This document shows, one piece after another, positions 6,242-14,673 of a stretch of 64,000 nt of DNA. Within the stretch, counting starts at the first letter, position 1. Each line of letters starts with the position of its first letter. The translations under genes were made by a program, and so were the position numbers. The DNA lies in the IMG/VR virus record IMGVR_UViG_3300031857_000149, positions 1 through 64,000 of that record. One strand, given 5' to 3'. The notes under the pieces are model-generated. The model searched no databases and was not told the origin of the DNA. It worked only from the letters and a program-made list of their open reading frames with translations. The stretch comes from a virus.

Positions 6242-8425
6242 TCAAGCAACTAATTGAATAAACTCGCCAAGAATTTTCTTATTCATTTTTTTAGAACTCA
6301 AAGACTTGACAAATGCGGTTTTAATTTGTGCCTTTGAGGCATCTTCGGCAACCTTGAACTCTGTATCACTATTGAGAGCAGAGGAAGAAAGACCGAAATA
6401 AGTATGATATCCAGAGGAGGTGATGGCAAAACTACGTTCTTTCTTCCAACGGGTCATCACTTTATCGTAAGTGCCATCAGTATATCCAGTGTAGTTACGA
6501 ATAAAATGCCCCGCATCACGAGATTCAAGAATACGCATTCCAATAAAATTCACACTGGGGAAATTATCACGAAGATTCCGAAGAAGAAGGTCGGTGAATT
6601 CGCTGACACTATTCCAATTCTTTTCAGAAAACTTATAGACATTTCCAGTCTTACGATCCCGCAAATAAGAATTATCAGTCACATAATTACATCCCAAATA
6701 AGACTCTCCATTATCCCAATTACGTTTGATTTCACGATAGTACTTCAAGGGAGCAGCTTCACCATCAGTTAAAACAACACACTGAACTTTCTGCAGTTTG
6801 TTCTCACTTTGGAATTTGGGGAGGATTTGATGTAAGGCAACCAGAGCCTCATTCAAAGGAGTGCCAGAAAGAGACATCCTGTGAGGAGCTTGATAGGAAC
6901 AATAGTAACCACCATTATTAGAGCGGTCGTGATATTTGACAACCCGATAGATGTTCTTGAGTTGAGTATCAAGAACAGAACTTTTCACTTTACTGGTAAG
7001 AATATTCATCAATCCAAAAGAATAATCAATTGCCAGTTCATTTTCTTTACGAGGAGTATGTTCCTTGGGAGTACTGATTACTTTACCATCACTATCATAG
7101 GAAGACCTGTAGTTCCAATCATTCGTAAAGGCATAAACCTCAAAAGGAATATTCACCTTATTGCAGAACCAGATAAGATTATAAAGTTGCTTGACCGTAT
7201 CCATAAGAACATTATTCATAGAACCAGACCAGTCAAGAACGAAAACCAGACCGTGATTTTTACCATTGGCAAATGTGGTGACTTTCTTGAACAAATCCTC
7301 CTGATACTTATAGGTATGAAGTTTGGTGCAGTCCAGAACACCAGTCTTTGAGACAGATGCACGGGCATAGGAATCTGCTGCCTTGCGGCATTCAAATTCT
7401 TTTACCAGATAATTTACTTCCTTTTGTGCCGAACGCTTGAAATTCACATAATCAGTATCGACATTTGCGAAAATGTCGGCATTGTCCTGCACATAAATTT
7501 GATTTTGCCAAGTTTCCTTACAGGTTTCGTGAATAATTTGATTCGAAATAATCACGGAATCCATATTCAGTTTGGGAAGTTCAAGATAATTAGTTTCTTG
7601 AATGTTGTTATTCACCAGTTCCTTCAGGCTTTCCTCAAGAGAACTCATAGTCTTCACATCCGGATCGGCGTGTTCTCCACCAGTCTGTTGAATATTTTGG
7701 TTGTCAAACTTTTCACCTTGAGTTTGTTGTTCGGACCCAGAAGTTTGTTGCTTATCCTCACCACCTTCACCATCCTCTTCGGGAAAAAGTTCTTGCTGTT
7801 CTTCGGTTTTATCTCCAGCACCAGATCCAGGAGACTGTTCGTGATTATCAATACTGGGAAGTTGAATGGTTTCTTCCTGCTTTTGAGTGCAGTATTCATA
7901 AAGAACCTTGGCAGCATCCAGAGTTTCAGTAAAAGTCTCTGCCTTACCAATCATATCTACGATTTCCTGTTCCCTCTTAGTGAATTCAAGAGTCAAGAAA
8001 TTACCAATCTTAAAGTAAAGATTTACACGGTCGGCAAGATTATAGGTTGAAAGGTCATCATCACCAACCTGAAAGAAATCATCTTCCTGAAGTTCCCGAT
8101 AGGCACCATAGAAGGTCTTTGCCAGACCCGCATAACGACGCTTCATCAGTTTCTCCACACGGGCATCCTCACACACATTCACAAACTGTGGAGGAACCTG
8201 AACCTGCTCCGTCCAGTCTTCATCGGGAGTGTAGAGGGCGTGAGAGACTTCGTGAGCAACCAACATATCATAAACTCCACTGCTTGCCTTCTGCCACATA
8301 GGAAGCGTCAGGACCCGTGTATGAACGTTAAAGCAGGCAGTCTCAACTTTCTTGTGTTCCACAATCAGGTCTTCCGTTGCCAGAAGACGGGCGAGCATAC
8401 CTTTTACTTCAAAATTTACGGTCAT
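6242..8425 (-). CDS. VWA-domain protein with N-terminal zincin motif (CobT-like)
   Basis: A 727-residue protein. Residues 58-62 are HEVSH in the context MLVAHEVSHALY, a zinc HExxH motif. A long acidic, Gln/Glu-rich linker follows at about 185-255 (GEGGEDKQQTSGSEQQTQGE). The C-terminal part is a von Willebrand A domain with the MIDAS motif DWSGS at about 397-401, in LVFVLDWSGSM, and a later TDGE. CobT proteins pair an acidic middle with a C-terminal VWA domain and partner CobS; here the partner is at 4138-5271. The N-terminal peptidase motif is an extra. It has its own -10 just after a terminator. Confidence 0.85.
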   Translation of the reverse strand: MTVNFEVKGMLARLLATEDLIVEHKKVETACFNVHTRVLTLPMWQKASSGVYDMLVAHEVSHALYTPDEDWTEQVQVPPQFVNVCEDARVEKLMKRRYAGLAKTFYGAYRELQEDDFFQVGDDDLSTYNLADRVNLYFKIGNFLTLEFTKREQEIVDMIGKAETFTETLDAAKVLYEYCTQKQEETIQLPSIDNHEQSPGSGAGDKTEEQQELFPEEDGEGGEDKQQTSGSEQQTQGEKFDNQNIQQTGGEHADPDVKTMSSLEESLKELVNNNIQETNYLELPKLNMDSVIISNQIIHETCKETWQNQIYVQDNADIFANVDTDYVNFKRSAQKEVNYLVKEFECRKAADSYARASVSKTGVLDCTKLHTYKYQEDLFKKVTTFANGKNHGLVFVLDWSGSMNNVLMDTVKQLYNLIWFCNKVNIPFEVYAFTNDWNYRSSYDSDGKVISTPKEHTPRKENELAIDYSFGLMNILTSKVKSSVLDTQLKNIYRVVKYHDRSNNGGYYCSYQAPHRMSLSGTPLNEALVALHQILPKFQSENKLQKVQCVVLTDGEAAPLKYYREIKRNWDNGESYLGCNYVTDNSYLRDRKTGNVYKFSEKNWNSVSEFTDLLLRNLRDNFPSVNFIGMRILESRDAGHFIRNYTGYTDGTYDKVMTRWKKERSFAITSSGYHTYFGLSSSALNSDTEFKVAEDASKAQIKTAFVKSLSSKKMNKKILGEFIQLVA

Positions 8426-8450
8426 CGGAGTTCGTTTGTCTTATGAACGT

Positions 8451-8456
8451 ATTATA
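8451..8456 (-). promoter_or_regulatory. -10 element for the VWA gene
   Basis: Minus-strand TATAAT 26 nt upstream of the start at 8425, directly after the terminator at 8457-8484. There is no convincing -35. Confidence 0.5.
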
Positions 8457-8484
8457 CAAAAAAAGAGGGTGGTGAAACCCTCTT
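8457..8484 (-). terminator. Rho-independent terminator after the 166-aa gene
   Basis: Perfect 8-bp stem (8463-8470 with 8477-8484, AAGAGGGT/ACCCTCTT), 6-nt loop, T-run on the minus strand; 25 bp after the stop at 8509. Confidence 0.9.
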
Positions 8485-8508
8485 GTGTGCCAGTTTTGGA
8501 AGTGGTTC

Positions 8509-9009
8509 TTAACGTCCCTGCTTTTTCATAAAGGCGGCAAAAGCGGGTGAATTGATTCCTGTATGTGGATCTTCCATTGCTTTTTGCTTTTTACTCTTTG
8601 CTTTTCTTTGTCTCTCCTCATAATCTTCAGGATTATTGCGAGCCTCTTGTGCTTCAACAATACTCTGTCTCCACTCTTCGCTCATATTTGCCATAATCTT
8701 AAGTGCCGCTTCATTTGTATCGGCAAAACCTTCGGCAACTAGGTATTCTAGGATGGTGTCAAAGAGGTCGGTCTCTTCTTTACGATATCCACCACTTGTC
8801 GCTGTTGGAGTTCCTCTTCCACTACCAACAGGAGCAATAACATTAGAAACTGCTTTCCCAACAGGATTCGTTTTCATAAAATTAGCACCTTTATCAAGAG
8901 CACCTTTTACGGCACCTTGAATATTTTCATCAAGTTGCTCTACTTCTTCTTGAACCTGATGAACCTGCTGATAAGCCTCATAGAGATCTCTAACTTCTTG
9001 TTCTCTCAT
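8509..9009 (-). CDS. Putative head-cargo protein, paralogue B (166 aa)
   Basis: Paralogue of the 219-aa protein at 5362-6021. The N-terminus MREQEVRDLYEAYQQV then EQLDENIQ mirrors MNSKELRNLQEAYLEV then QLDEAY. Residues 80-119 hold the shared helical module (TDLFDTILEYLVAEGFADTN, then EAALKIMANMSEEWRQSIV). The middle is Gly/Ala-rich with NPVGKAVSNVIAPVGSGRG, reminiscent of a membrane-active or glycine-zipper stretch; the tail is basic (RQRKAKSKKQK). LYE and LDE near the N-terminus fit gp21 cleavage. It has a perfect late promoter TATAAATA 20 nt upstream and a terminator downstream. Function unknown. Confidence 0.72.
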   Translation of the reverse strand: MREQEVRDLYEAYQQVHQVQEEVEQLDENIQGAVKGALDKGANFMKTNPVGKAVSNVIAPVGSGRGTPTATSGGYRKEETDLFDTILEYLVAEGFADTNEAALKIMANMSEEWRQSIVEAQEARNNPEDYEERQRKAKSKKQKAMEDPHTGINSPAFAAFMKKQGR

Positions 9010-9028
9010 TTTTCCAAAACTTTTTAAT

Positions 9029-9036
9029 TATTTATA
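9029..9036 (-). promoter_or_regulatory. Late promoter TATAAATA
   Basis: Perfect late-type box 20 nt upstream of the start at 9009; it directly adjoins the U-tract of the terminator at 9036-9070. Confidence 0.75.
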
Positions 9037-9169
9037 AAAAAGAAGCGTCCCCGTGAAGGAGACGCTTCTTGAGTGCCTGCCGACGTGCCTTTGCCTGTCG
9101 GAGTGCCTGTGGTTTGAGTTTTCGTTTCTGCTCCTTTTTGGAGTGGTGATGCCTGTTAGGTACTTGCAT
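9032..9169 (-). CDS. Small, very basic protein (45 aa)
   Basis: A short ORF below usual cut-offs: ATG at 9169, stop TAA at 9032. The product is rich in Lys/Arg and His (NRHHHSKKEQKRKLK, then RQAKARRQALKKR), with a repeated RQA pattern, unlike random sequence. A purine-rich AAGGAAA precedes the ATG. It follows gp46 by 11 bp. Oddly the last 13 or so codons are encoded by the terminator hairpin and its U-tract, and the stop overlaps the next late promoter. It could be a nucleic-acid-binding peptide; whether it is made is unproven. Confidence 0.5.
   Translation of the reverse strand: MQVPNRHHHSKKEQKRKLKPQALRQAKARRQALKKRLLHGDASFL
9036..9070 (-). terminator. Rho-independent terminator after gp46
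   Basis: 10-bp perfect stem (9040-9049 with 9061-9070, AAGAAGCGTC/GACGCTTCTT), 11-nt loop, followed on the minus strand by TTTTTT. It closes the gp55-gp47-gp46 unit. Confidence 0.9.
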
Positions 9170-9180
9170 TTTCCTTTTGC

Positions 9181-10896
9181 TTATGATTCTACTTTATACG
9201 AGAATCCTGCCTTCTTGTCAAAGCGTATGACACTTTCAAATCTGTCCTCAAGTCCGGTCTTATGAGAAATCACAAAGATATTAGCATCCTTAATGACATA
9301 ACGAATAATCTTAAGAAACTCTTCGGTTCCAAATCCATCAAGAGAACTATCAAATACCTCATCCATAATCAGCAAGTTGGTATTCACCGAGTTCTTAAGT
9401 CTTGCAACTTCTCTCCAAGTAAAGAGAAGAGACAAATCAACTCTCATCTTCTCACCTTCACTAAAAGAACTATAAGAAAAGTTCTCGTGAATTGGAGACT
9501 TGATACTTTCATTAAACTCTTCATCAAGATGGAAATTAATATAAAAATCCATCATCTGTAAATAACGATTCACCTGCTGATTGATGAAAGGAAGATACTT
9601 TTTGATAATCTTCGTTTTTACGCCATCATCCTTGAGTAGGGAATAGGCAAAATCATAATGAACGATTTCTTCTTTTTTATCTGAAAGGTCGTCAAATGTT
9701 TTTTGGAGATTCTCTCTAAATTCTTCTAGCTTCTCATGTTCAGTATTTCGGTTTTTAAGTTGTTCGGTAATAGTTTGAACTTCAGATTCAAGGTCTCGTA
9801 TTTGTCTCTGACTGAGTGAAATCCGAGTATTGTTTTGAGAAATCTCATGGTTGAGTTTCGTAATCTCCTTCGATAGTGCTAGAAATTGACGCTCTCGTTC
9901 TTCTTCGAACTTCATAGTCTCCTCAAGTTCCTGAAAACCTTTCTGGAGTTCCTTTGCTTTATTTTGAGCGTCCGTAACTCTATTTAACCGAAACTCCTCC
10001 TCAATAGTTTGAGTGCAAGTAGGGCATACCGTATTTTCAGTAAAGAACTTGTGCTCTTTAGTAATCGTAGATACTTTCTGAGAGATCTTACCCTTAAGAT
10101 TGTTAAGTTTCCCTAACTTTTCAGCGGCACCAGTAACATCTTCCTGCTCCTTAATATATTTAAAAATGTCTTCCTCAGTCTTGGCATTCTCGTTCATGTA
10201 AATGCCAACTTCGCCCATCAAATTGGCAATCTTTTCTTGGTTGGCATTAATATTGGCATTTCCACGATTCTCAAGTTCCTCAATAAAACTCTTTTGCATT
10301 TCAACCTTATCCTTAAGGTTTTGCTTCTTCAATTCAAGAGATTTTATTTCGTCCTTTTGAACACGAATCTTTTCCTTGATAAGAGCATTCATTGCGGAGA
10401 ATATCCGAATGTCCAATAAGTCTTCAATCACCTCACGACGGTTGGCAGTCGTAAGTTGCATAAACGGCACAAAGGTACTAGAACCCAAAATCACAATTTG
10501 AGTAAAAGACTTATAATTTACTTTTAGAATATTTTCTTCTAGAATCTTCTGATTCAATCGGTCATCAGATTCTTTATGAAGTTGCTTACCATTTACTTCA
10601 ATATCAAAAACATTTGGTTTGATTCCACGACGAACCAAATAATCCCGTCCATTAACAGAAAACTCAATCTCAACCAGACAATCCTTTTCGTTGGTCGTAT
10701 TGACCAATTGCGGTTTATTGATTTTACGAAACGGTTTATTAAAGAGAACAAAAGTCAGGGCATCAAGAACAGTAGATTTACCTGCGCCATTTGTTCCAAT
10801 AATTAGGTTTGTATGATTTTTTTGGAAATCAACTTCAGTCCAGTTATTACCGGTAGAAAGAAAGTTCTTCCATTTAATTGTCTTAAATACTATCAT
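9181..10896 (-). CDS. gp46: Recombination endonuclease subunit gp46 (Rad50-like)
   Basis: SMC/Rad50-type ATPase that works with gp47 in resecting DNA ends for recombination-dependent replication. 571 residues, about the length of T4 gp46. Walker A GTNGAGKST is at 34-42; a long coiled coil spans about 175-430 and is broken by the zinc-hook CPTC at 291-294; the ABC signature FSEGEKMR and Walker B LLIMDEVFD lie near the C-terminus, with a final SHK switch. The start overlaps the DUF3110 gene by 14 bp. Confidence 0.96.
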   Translation of the reverse strand: MIVFKTIKWKNFLSTGNNWTEVDFQKNHTNLIIGTNGAGKSTVLDALTFVLFNKPFRKINKPQLVNTTNEKDCLVEIEFSVNGRDYLVRRGIKPNVFDIEVNGKQLHKESDDRLNQKILEENILKVNYKSFTQIVILGSSTFVPFMQLTTANRREVIEDLLDIRIFSAMNALIKEKIRVQKDEIKSLELKKQNLKDKVEMQKSFIEELENRGNANINANQEKIANLMGEVGIYMNENAKTEEDIFKYIKEQEDVTGAAEKLGKLNNLKGKISQKVSTITKEHKFFTENTVCPTCTQTIEEEFRLNRVTDAQNKAKELQKGFQELEETMKFEEERERQFLALSKEITKLNHEISQNNTRISLSQRQIRDLESEVQTITEQLKNRNTEHEKLEEFRENLQKTFDDLSDKKEEIVHYDFAYSLLKDDGVKTKIIKKYLPFINQQVNRYLQMMDFYINFHLDEEFNESIKSPIHENFSYSSFSEGEKMRVDLSLLFTWREVARLKNSVNTNLLIMDEVFDSSLDGFGTEEFLKIIRYVIKDANIFVISHKTGLEDRFESVIRFDKKAGFSYKVES

Positions 10897-11155
10897 TTTT
10901 GGGAGGAATCACAATATCGTCAGGAGTAATTACGGCATATTTGTAATTATAGTTCTTACAGGTCTTTATGGCAAGTTCATCATCAACTTCCACAACTTCC
11001 ATTTCTTTTTCATAGTCCTCATCATCCTCAAGCATCATAGCATAACGAGTTGCATCATCTTCATCTTCAAATAAAAATAAAACTTTTTCCCCATATCTGT
11101 CTTGGACAGCATATGCCCCGTCATCTTTTCTGTCCTTAAGTGTGAGAAGAAACAT
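10883..11155 (-). CDS. DUF3110 family protein
   Basis: A 90-residue protein matching the DUF3110 family of cyanobacteria as I remember it: an N-terminal strand (MFLLTLKDRKDDGAYAVQD), then VLFLFEDEDDATRYAMMLED, and the terminal block YAVITPDDIVIPPKND. The family is nearly confined to cyanobacteria and their phages, so this gene is good evidence for the host group and probably came from a host. It is inserted between gp46 and gp47 with tight spacing (14-bp overlap and 0-bp gap), so it has been fitted into the operon. Molecular function is unknown. Confidence 0.85.
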   Translation of the reverse strand: MFLLTLKDRKDDGAYAVQDRYGEKVLFLFEDEDDATRYAMMLEDDEDYEKEMEVVEVDDELAIKTCKNYNYKYAVITPDDIVIPPKNDSI

Positions 11156-12193
11156 TTACTCTACTTCGCAAGCTTGTTTATAAAGGTCTTGAAATATACT
11201 CTTAATAACATTTTTATCATAATCAAATTCTGCCTCATCAATGTAGCGATTCAGAATTGAAATAGTATTTTCCTCTTCATCAACTGCAAAGTTTTCATTT
11301 TCCTGAATCTCAAAGTTTTCAACAATCTTCAGGTCCTGAATACCAACTTTATAGAGTTTGTCGATAAACTTCTCAAAATCTTTTTGTTTGGACTTTTTAC
11401 GGACAATCACCTTGATAATTTTATTAGAATACTCAGAGGCATCAAACAATTGATGTGGGGTATCATCATAATAAATGTTATAGAACAATTTATAAGGATT
11501 GTTGATTGGAGTGTGTTCTAGAGTTTCAGTATCAAAGATATGAAATCCCCGAGTATCATTTACATCCGTCCAATACATTTCATAAGGATTACCGAGATAG
11601 AACACAGTTCCATTATCAGAACGAGTGTGGTAATGACCAGAAAATACCTTTGTGAAGTTTGAAAAAAGATTCGCTTCCAGTCCATGTTCCTCCATTATAA
11701 GATGTTTATTGACACGGAAACCCTTGAGTTCAAGATGTCCCAGTGCAACCTTTGCCTTGGATTTCTTAACAACTTTTAGAGTTTCATCATAGTTCTCACT
11801 ACAAATCCAAGGAATAAAAGTCATATCAATTCCACCAACCTTAGTATTCGTTGGGGAACTATAAGTTTTAATGTTTGGATAATCTTTGAGAAGAAGAGCA
11901 GGAGAATTTACATTATTGGTATTTTTGTAGTAACAATCGTGATTACCAACAATCATATGAACATCATATTGCTTGAGGGGTTCAAATACAACTCTCTTTG
12001 CCCACTCTAAACTTTGATAATCAATTGACTTACGACTATCAAAGGCATCTCCCATATGAATGACTGTCTCTACCCCGTGCTCTTCAAGGGCAGGAAAAAA
12101 TACATTCTTATAGAAGAGTTCAAAGTAATCGTGCAGATGCTTTGAACCCTTTTTGGCACCATAGTGAGTGTCGGTAAGAATTGCTACCTTCAT
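11156..12193 (-). CDS. gp47: Recombination endonuclease subunit gp47 (Mre11-like)
   Basis: Calcineurin-type phosphoesterase nuclease, partner of gp46. 345 residues, close to T4 gp47 (339). The metallophosphatase motifs appear in order: D8-T-H10 in ILTDTHYG, GDAFDSRK, VGNHDCY, GHLEL and SGHYHTR. The start overlaps the gp55 stop by 4 bp (ATGA). Together gp46/gp47 act in end resection and host DNA breakdown. Confidence 0.96.
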   Translation of the reverse strand: MKVAILTDTHYGAKKGSKHLHDYFELFYKNVFFPALEEHGVETVIHMGDAFDSRKSIDYQSLEWAKRVVFEPLKQYDVHMIVGNHDCYYKNTNNVNSPALLLKDYPNIKTYSSPTNTKVGGIDMTFIPWICSENYDETLKVVKKSKAKVALGHLELKGFRVNKHLIMEEHGLEANLFSNFTKVFSGHYHTRSDNGTVFYLGNPYEMYWTDVNDTRGFHIFDTETLEHTPINNPYKLFYNIYYDDTPHQLFDASEYSNKIIKVIVRKKSKQKDFEKFIDKLYKVGIQDLKIVENFEIQENENFAVDEEENTISILNRYIDEAEFDYDKNVIKSIFQDLYKQACEVE

Positions 12194-12669
12194 CGGTTTC
12201 CGTTTCTATATTGGATGTTGTCCTTCATCGTATTATAGTCGGAATTACTGCCAGAAAGCAACCCGTCATCAACTGTCATAACTTCATCAAATCCAGTTCT
12301 TTCGATAATTTTGGTTTTAATATCTAACTGCTTTTTCTCTTTCTGAATTCTTCTCAAGAAAGCATAGTGAATGATTTGAGTGAAGTATGCAAAAGGATTT
12401 TGTGACTTCTCTGGATTAAAATTATGGATATACTGCACACAATTTTCTATTCCGTCAGAAATCATATCTTCACGAAACATATAATTGACAAAATTGGGTT
12501 TATATGAAAGGTGAGTAGCAATCTTTAAGAAACATTCTCCAAGATAATTACTAATACGTGGTTTTGGTAGTCCTTCTTCTTTTGCCTTGGCAACTTTCGT
12601 CCTATGAACGATAAGAGCTTCTAGTAGCTCTTTGTTATTAACATAATGTTCTGACTTTTTCTTTGGCAT
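12190..12669 (-). CDS. gp55: Late-transcription sigma factor gp55
   Basis: Phage sigma factor that directs host RNA polymerase to late promoters. With ATG 12669 it is 159 residues; T4 gp55 is 185. Shared features are YVNNKELLEALI near the N-terminus and the DMISDGIENCVQYIHNFNPE segment with NPFAYFTQIIHYAFLRRIQKEKK, the sigma-2-like -10 recognition helix. The longer reading from 12714 adds 15 residues lying between the promoter and the family start, so I reject it. A clear sigma-70 promoter precedes it (12701-12730). It would read the TAAATA elements listed here. Confidence 0.95.
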   Translation of the reverse strand: MPKKKSEHYVNNKELLEALIVHRTKVAKAKEEGLPKPRISNYLGECFLKIATHLSYKPNFVNYMFREDMISDGIENCVQYIHNFNPEKSQNPFAYFTQIIHYAFLRRIQKEKKQLDIKTKIIERTGFDEVMTVDDGLLSGSNSDYNTMKDNIQYRNGNR

Positions 12670-12700
12670 AGCATTGTTTTTGTTCGTATAAGTTATGTTT

Positions 12701-12730
12701 ATTATACCACACAAAATAGGGGCTTGACAA
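12701..12730 (-). promoter_or_regulatory. Host-type sigma-70 promoter for gp55
   Basis: Minus-strand TTGTCA (12730-12725), 18-nt spacer, TATAAT (12706-12701). Predicted RNA start near 12694, about 25 nt before gp55. It makes gp55-gp47-DUF3110-gp46 an early or middle unit read by host polymerase. Confidence 0.75.
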
Positions 12731-12778
12731 GTATCAAAAACATAAGTAGAATAGGTTTGTTCCCGTTAAAGATAAGAC

Positions 12779-13189
12779 TTAGCTTTCTTTAGAGTCTTTA
12801 AATAAATTTTCTAATATCTCCCTAGCTTTCTTAACTGAGGTTAAATATCCCATTTCGGATGAAACTCCAACCTGTCCGGATGGTTTATAGACATCAATTG
12901 TATCATCATCCGAAGAAACATATTTTTTATATAATTCTATAATCATTGAATCTTTAGATTCTGTCATAGTAATTACTTTATCAAGTTTAATAATATAGAT
13001 ATCATCGCTAGAAGTTTCTATCCAGGGTTTTATCTTTAAAAATGTTCCCGTTTGATTAGTAACCGACTTCATAATAACAGGATTTTGTAGGATGATTATT
13101 GGTTCATCATCCCCTTCATCCACACTTATAAGGGAGAATACTTCTTCTCCAGATACTAGTTTTAGAGTGCAATAAAATTCTTCTCCCAT
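12779..13189 (-). CDS. Conserved protein next to UvsW, possible LSm-like fold (136 aa)
   Basis: A 136-residue acidic protein of unknown family. The first third reads as alternating strands beginning YCTLKLVSGEEVFSLISV, a pattern like the start of LSm/Hfq-type small barrels, which is a weak inference. The C-terminus is helical (VKKAREILENLFKD). It overlaps the UvsW stop by 1 bp and ends about 50 bp before the gp55 promoter, so it closes the UvsW unit. Confidence 0.65.
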   Translation of the reverse strand: MGEEFYCTLKLVSGEEVFSLISVDEGDDEPIIILQNPVIMKSVTNQTGTFLKIKPWIETSSDDIYIIKLDKVITMTESKDSMIIELYKKYVSSDDDTIDVYKPSGQVGVSSEMGYLTSVKKAREILENLFKDSKES

Positions 13190-14652
13190 CAGTCTTTCAT
13201 TGGTATGGTTACTATATCGTAATTGAAGTTTTCTTCATTATAGATTTTAATTCTTTCAATAAGGTGATTTAAAGTATAGTTTTTTCTAGACTTGTAACTA
13301 ATATCATCGGCAATATCATATAAAGTTGCCTTTACTTTATTTTCTCCTTTTCGTAAGACTCTTCCGATGGATTGGAGATTTCGTATCCTTGATTTGCTAG
13401 GCGAAGCAAATATAACATTATGAAGATTTCTGATATTGACACCAGTAGAAAAAGTGCCGTAAGAAGCAACGATGATTGCATTATTTTCTCTTTCGGTAAT
13501 TTCTCTAACTAATTCGCGTTCTTCGGTAGCGACTCCACCGTGAACAAAAAATACGTGCCTATTATCAGTTTTGTTATTATTTATGAGATCGTAAAGTGGT
13601 TGTCCGTGTCCTTCTACTCTGGCAAAAAGGACAAGAGTATTACCTTTTAAGTCAAGAGAAAGATTCTTTATAAAGTTATTTCTCTTCTGATGATTAATAA
13701 TATACTGAACTTCATCCTCAAAAGTTTCGAACCTGTTTGGAGGATGCTTAAGTAATAAAACTTTAATATCTAATTTTGCAAGATGCCCCTTTTGCATTAG
13801 TTCATCTGTCTTGATAATCTTATATGATGGACCAAATAAACCCTCAAGAACCCACTTATGAGTTTGGGATCCATCTAGTGTTCCGGTAAATCCAAAACGG
13901 TACTTGGCATCACAAAGTTTAGTCATTATAGATATTAATGACTTGGATTTAAACTGGTGTGCCTCGTCTCCTACGACAACATTAAATCTGGAAAAGTACT
14001 GCTTGGGAAGTTTGTAGATAGACTGCCAAGTAGTAATAATGACTTGAGAATCAGTTTCTCTTTCTTTTCCCGCATAGATTTTGTGGCAGTATGAACCAAC
14101 ATCCCATCCATAATCTGCAAAATCTTTATACATTTGTTCTACAAGGGAAGTCGTCGGAACAACTACGAGAATATTTTGCCGCTTCTCAACGTAGTATCTC
14201 ACAAGAGAATATATCATTAATGACTTTCCAGAAGCAGTTGGAGATATCAATAACTTACGATTATGTCTTAAAGCGTCGTATACTCCCTCAATTTGATAGT
14301 CGCGTGGAGGGTGCTTACTGATTGCCGTCATATAATCTTTTACACCTTCCTTTGATATCCCTTCATTTATCTCAAAAGGAAGTCCATAAAATTTATTATT
14401 TTTGAACTCATAGGTATAATTATGAGTCTCACAAAATCTTATAATTCTATCTAAAAGACCAATATAAATTTCACCCGTTTGCGTAGAGAACAGACGAATT
14501 TTTCCGTCCCAATACTTATTCCTATATGCCGGTGCAAACTTGGCATTGGGAACATCAAAAGTAAATTGGTCTGCTAGTTCATAATATACATGAGGTTCTG
14601 CCTGAATATGGAGATAGACCTCATTTTTCTTTGATATAACCAAATGAGACAT
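13189..14652 (-). CDS. uvsW: DNA helicase UvsW
   Basis: Superfamily-2 helicase that unwinds R-loops and branched DNA and, in T4, shuts off origin replication in favour of recombination-dependent replication. 487 residues (T4: 503). The N-terminal DNA-binding region includes PAYRNKYWDGKIRLF at 41-55; motif I SPTASGKS is at 137-144, DEAH at 229-232, then FGFTGTL, and motif VI QSIGRVLRKGE near the end. A late-type AATAAATA lies 22 nt upstream. Confidence 0.96.
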   Translation of the reverse strand: MSHLVISKKNEVYLHIQAEPHVYYELADQFTFDVPNAKFAPAYRNKYWDGKIRLFSTQTGEIYIGLLDRIIRFCETHNYTYEFKNNKFYGLPFEINEGISKEGVKDYMTAISKHPPRDYQIEGVYDALRHNRKLLISPTASGKSLMIYSLVRYYVEKRQNILVVVPTTSLVEQMYKDFADYGWDVGSYCHKIYAGKERETDSQVIITTWQSIYKLPKQYFSRFNVVVGDEAHQFKSKSLISIMTKLCDAKYRFGFTGTLDGSQTHKWVLEGLFGPSYKIIKTDELMQKGHLAKLDIKVLLLKHPPNRFETFEDEVQYIINHQKRNNFIKNLSLDLKGNTLVLFARVEGHGQPLYDLINNNKTDNRHVFFVHGGVATEERELVREITERENNAIIVASYGTFSTGVNIRNLHNVIFASPSKSRIRNLQSIGRVLRKGENKVKATLYDIADDISYKSRKNYTLNHLIERIKIYNEENFNYDIVTIPMKD

Positions 14653-14673
14653 TCATAAAGTATCAGTTATGAG

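Noticed and set aside
7424-8050. 208-aa plus-strand ORF inside the VWA gene
   Set aside because: Hydrophobic, Ile/Leu/Phe-rich shadow frame; the VWA and HExxH motifs are on the minus strand.
12724-12752. Plus-strand promoter TTGACA-17-TAGAAT
   Set aside because: Good match, but it shares its -35 with the gp55 promoter on the other strand and points into antisense of the 136-aa gene, with no plus-strand gene downstream. An antisense RNA is possible but unsupported.
13578-13585. CATAAATA late-type box inside uvsW
   Set aside because: It is within coding sequence and more than 300 bp from the next downstream start; chance occurrence in AT-rich DNA is likely.
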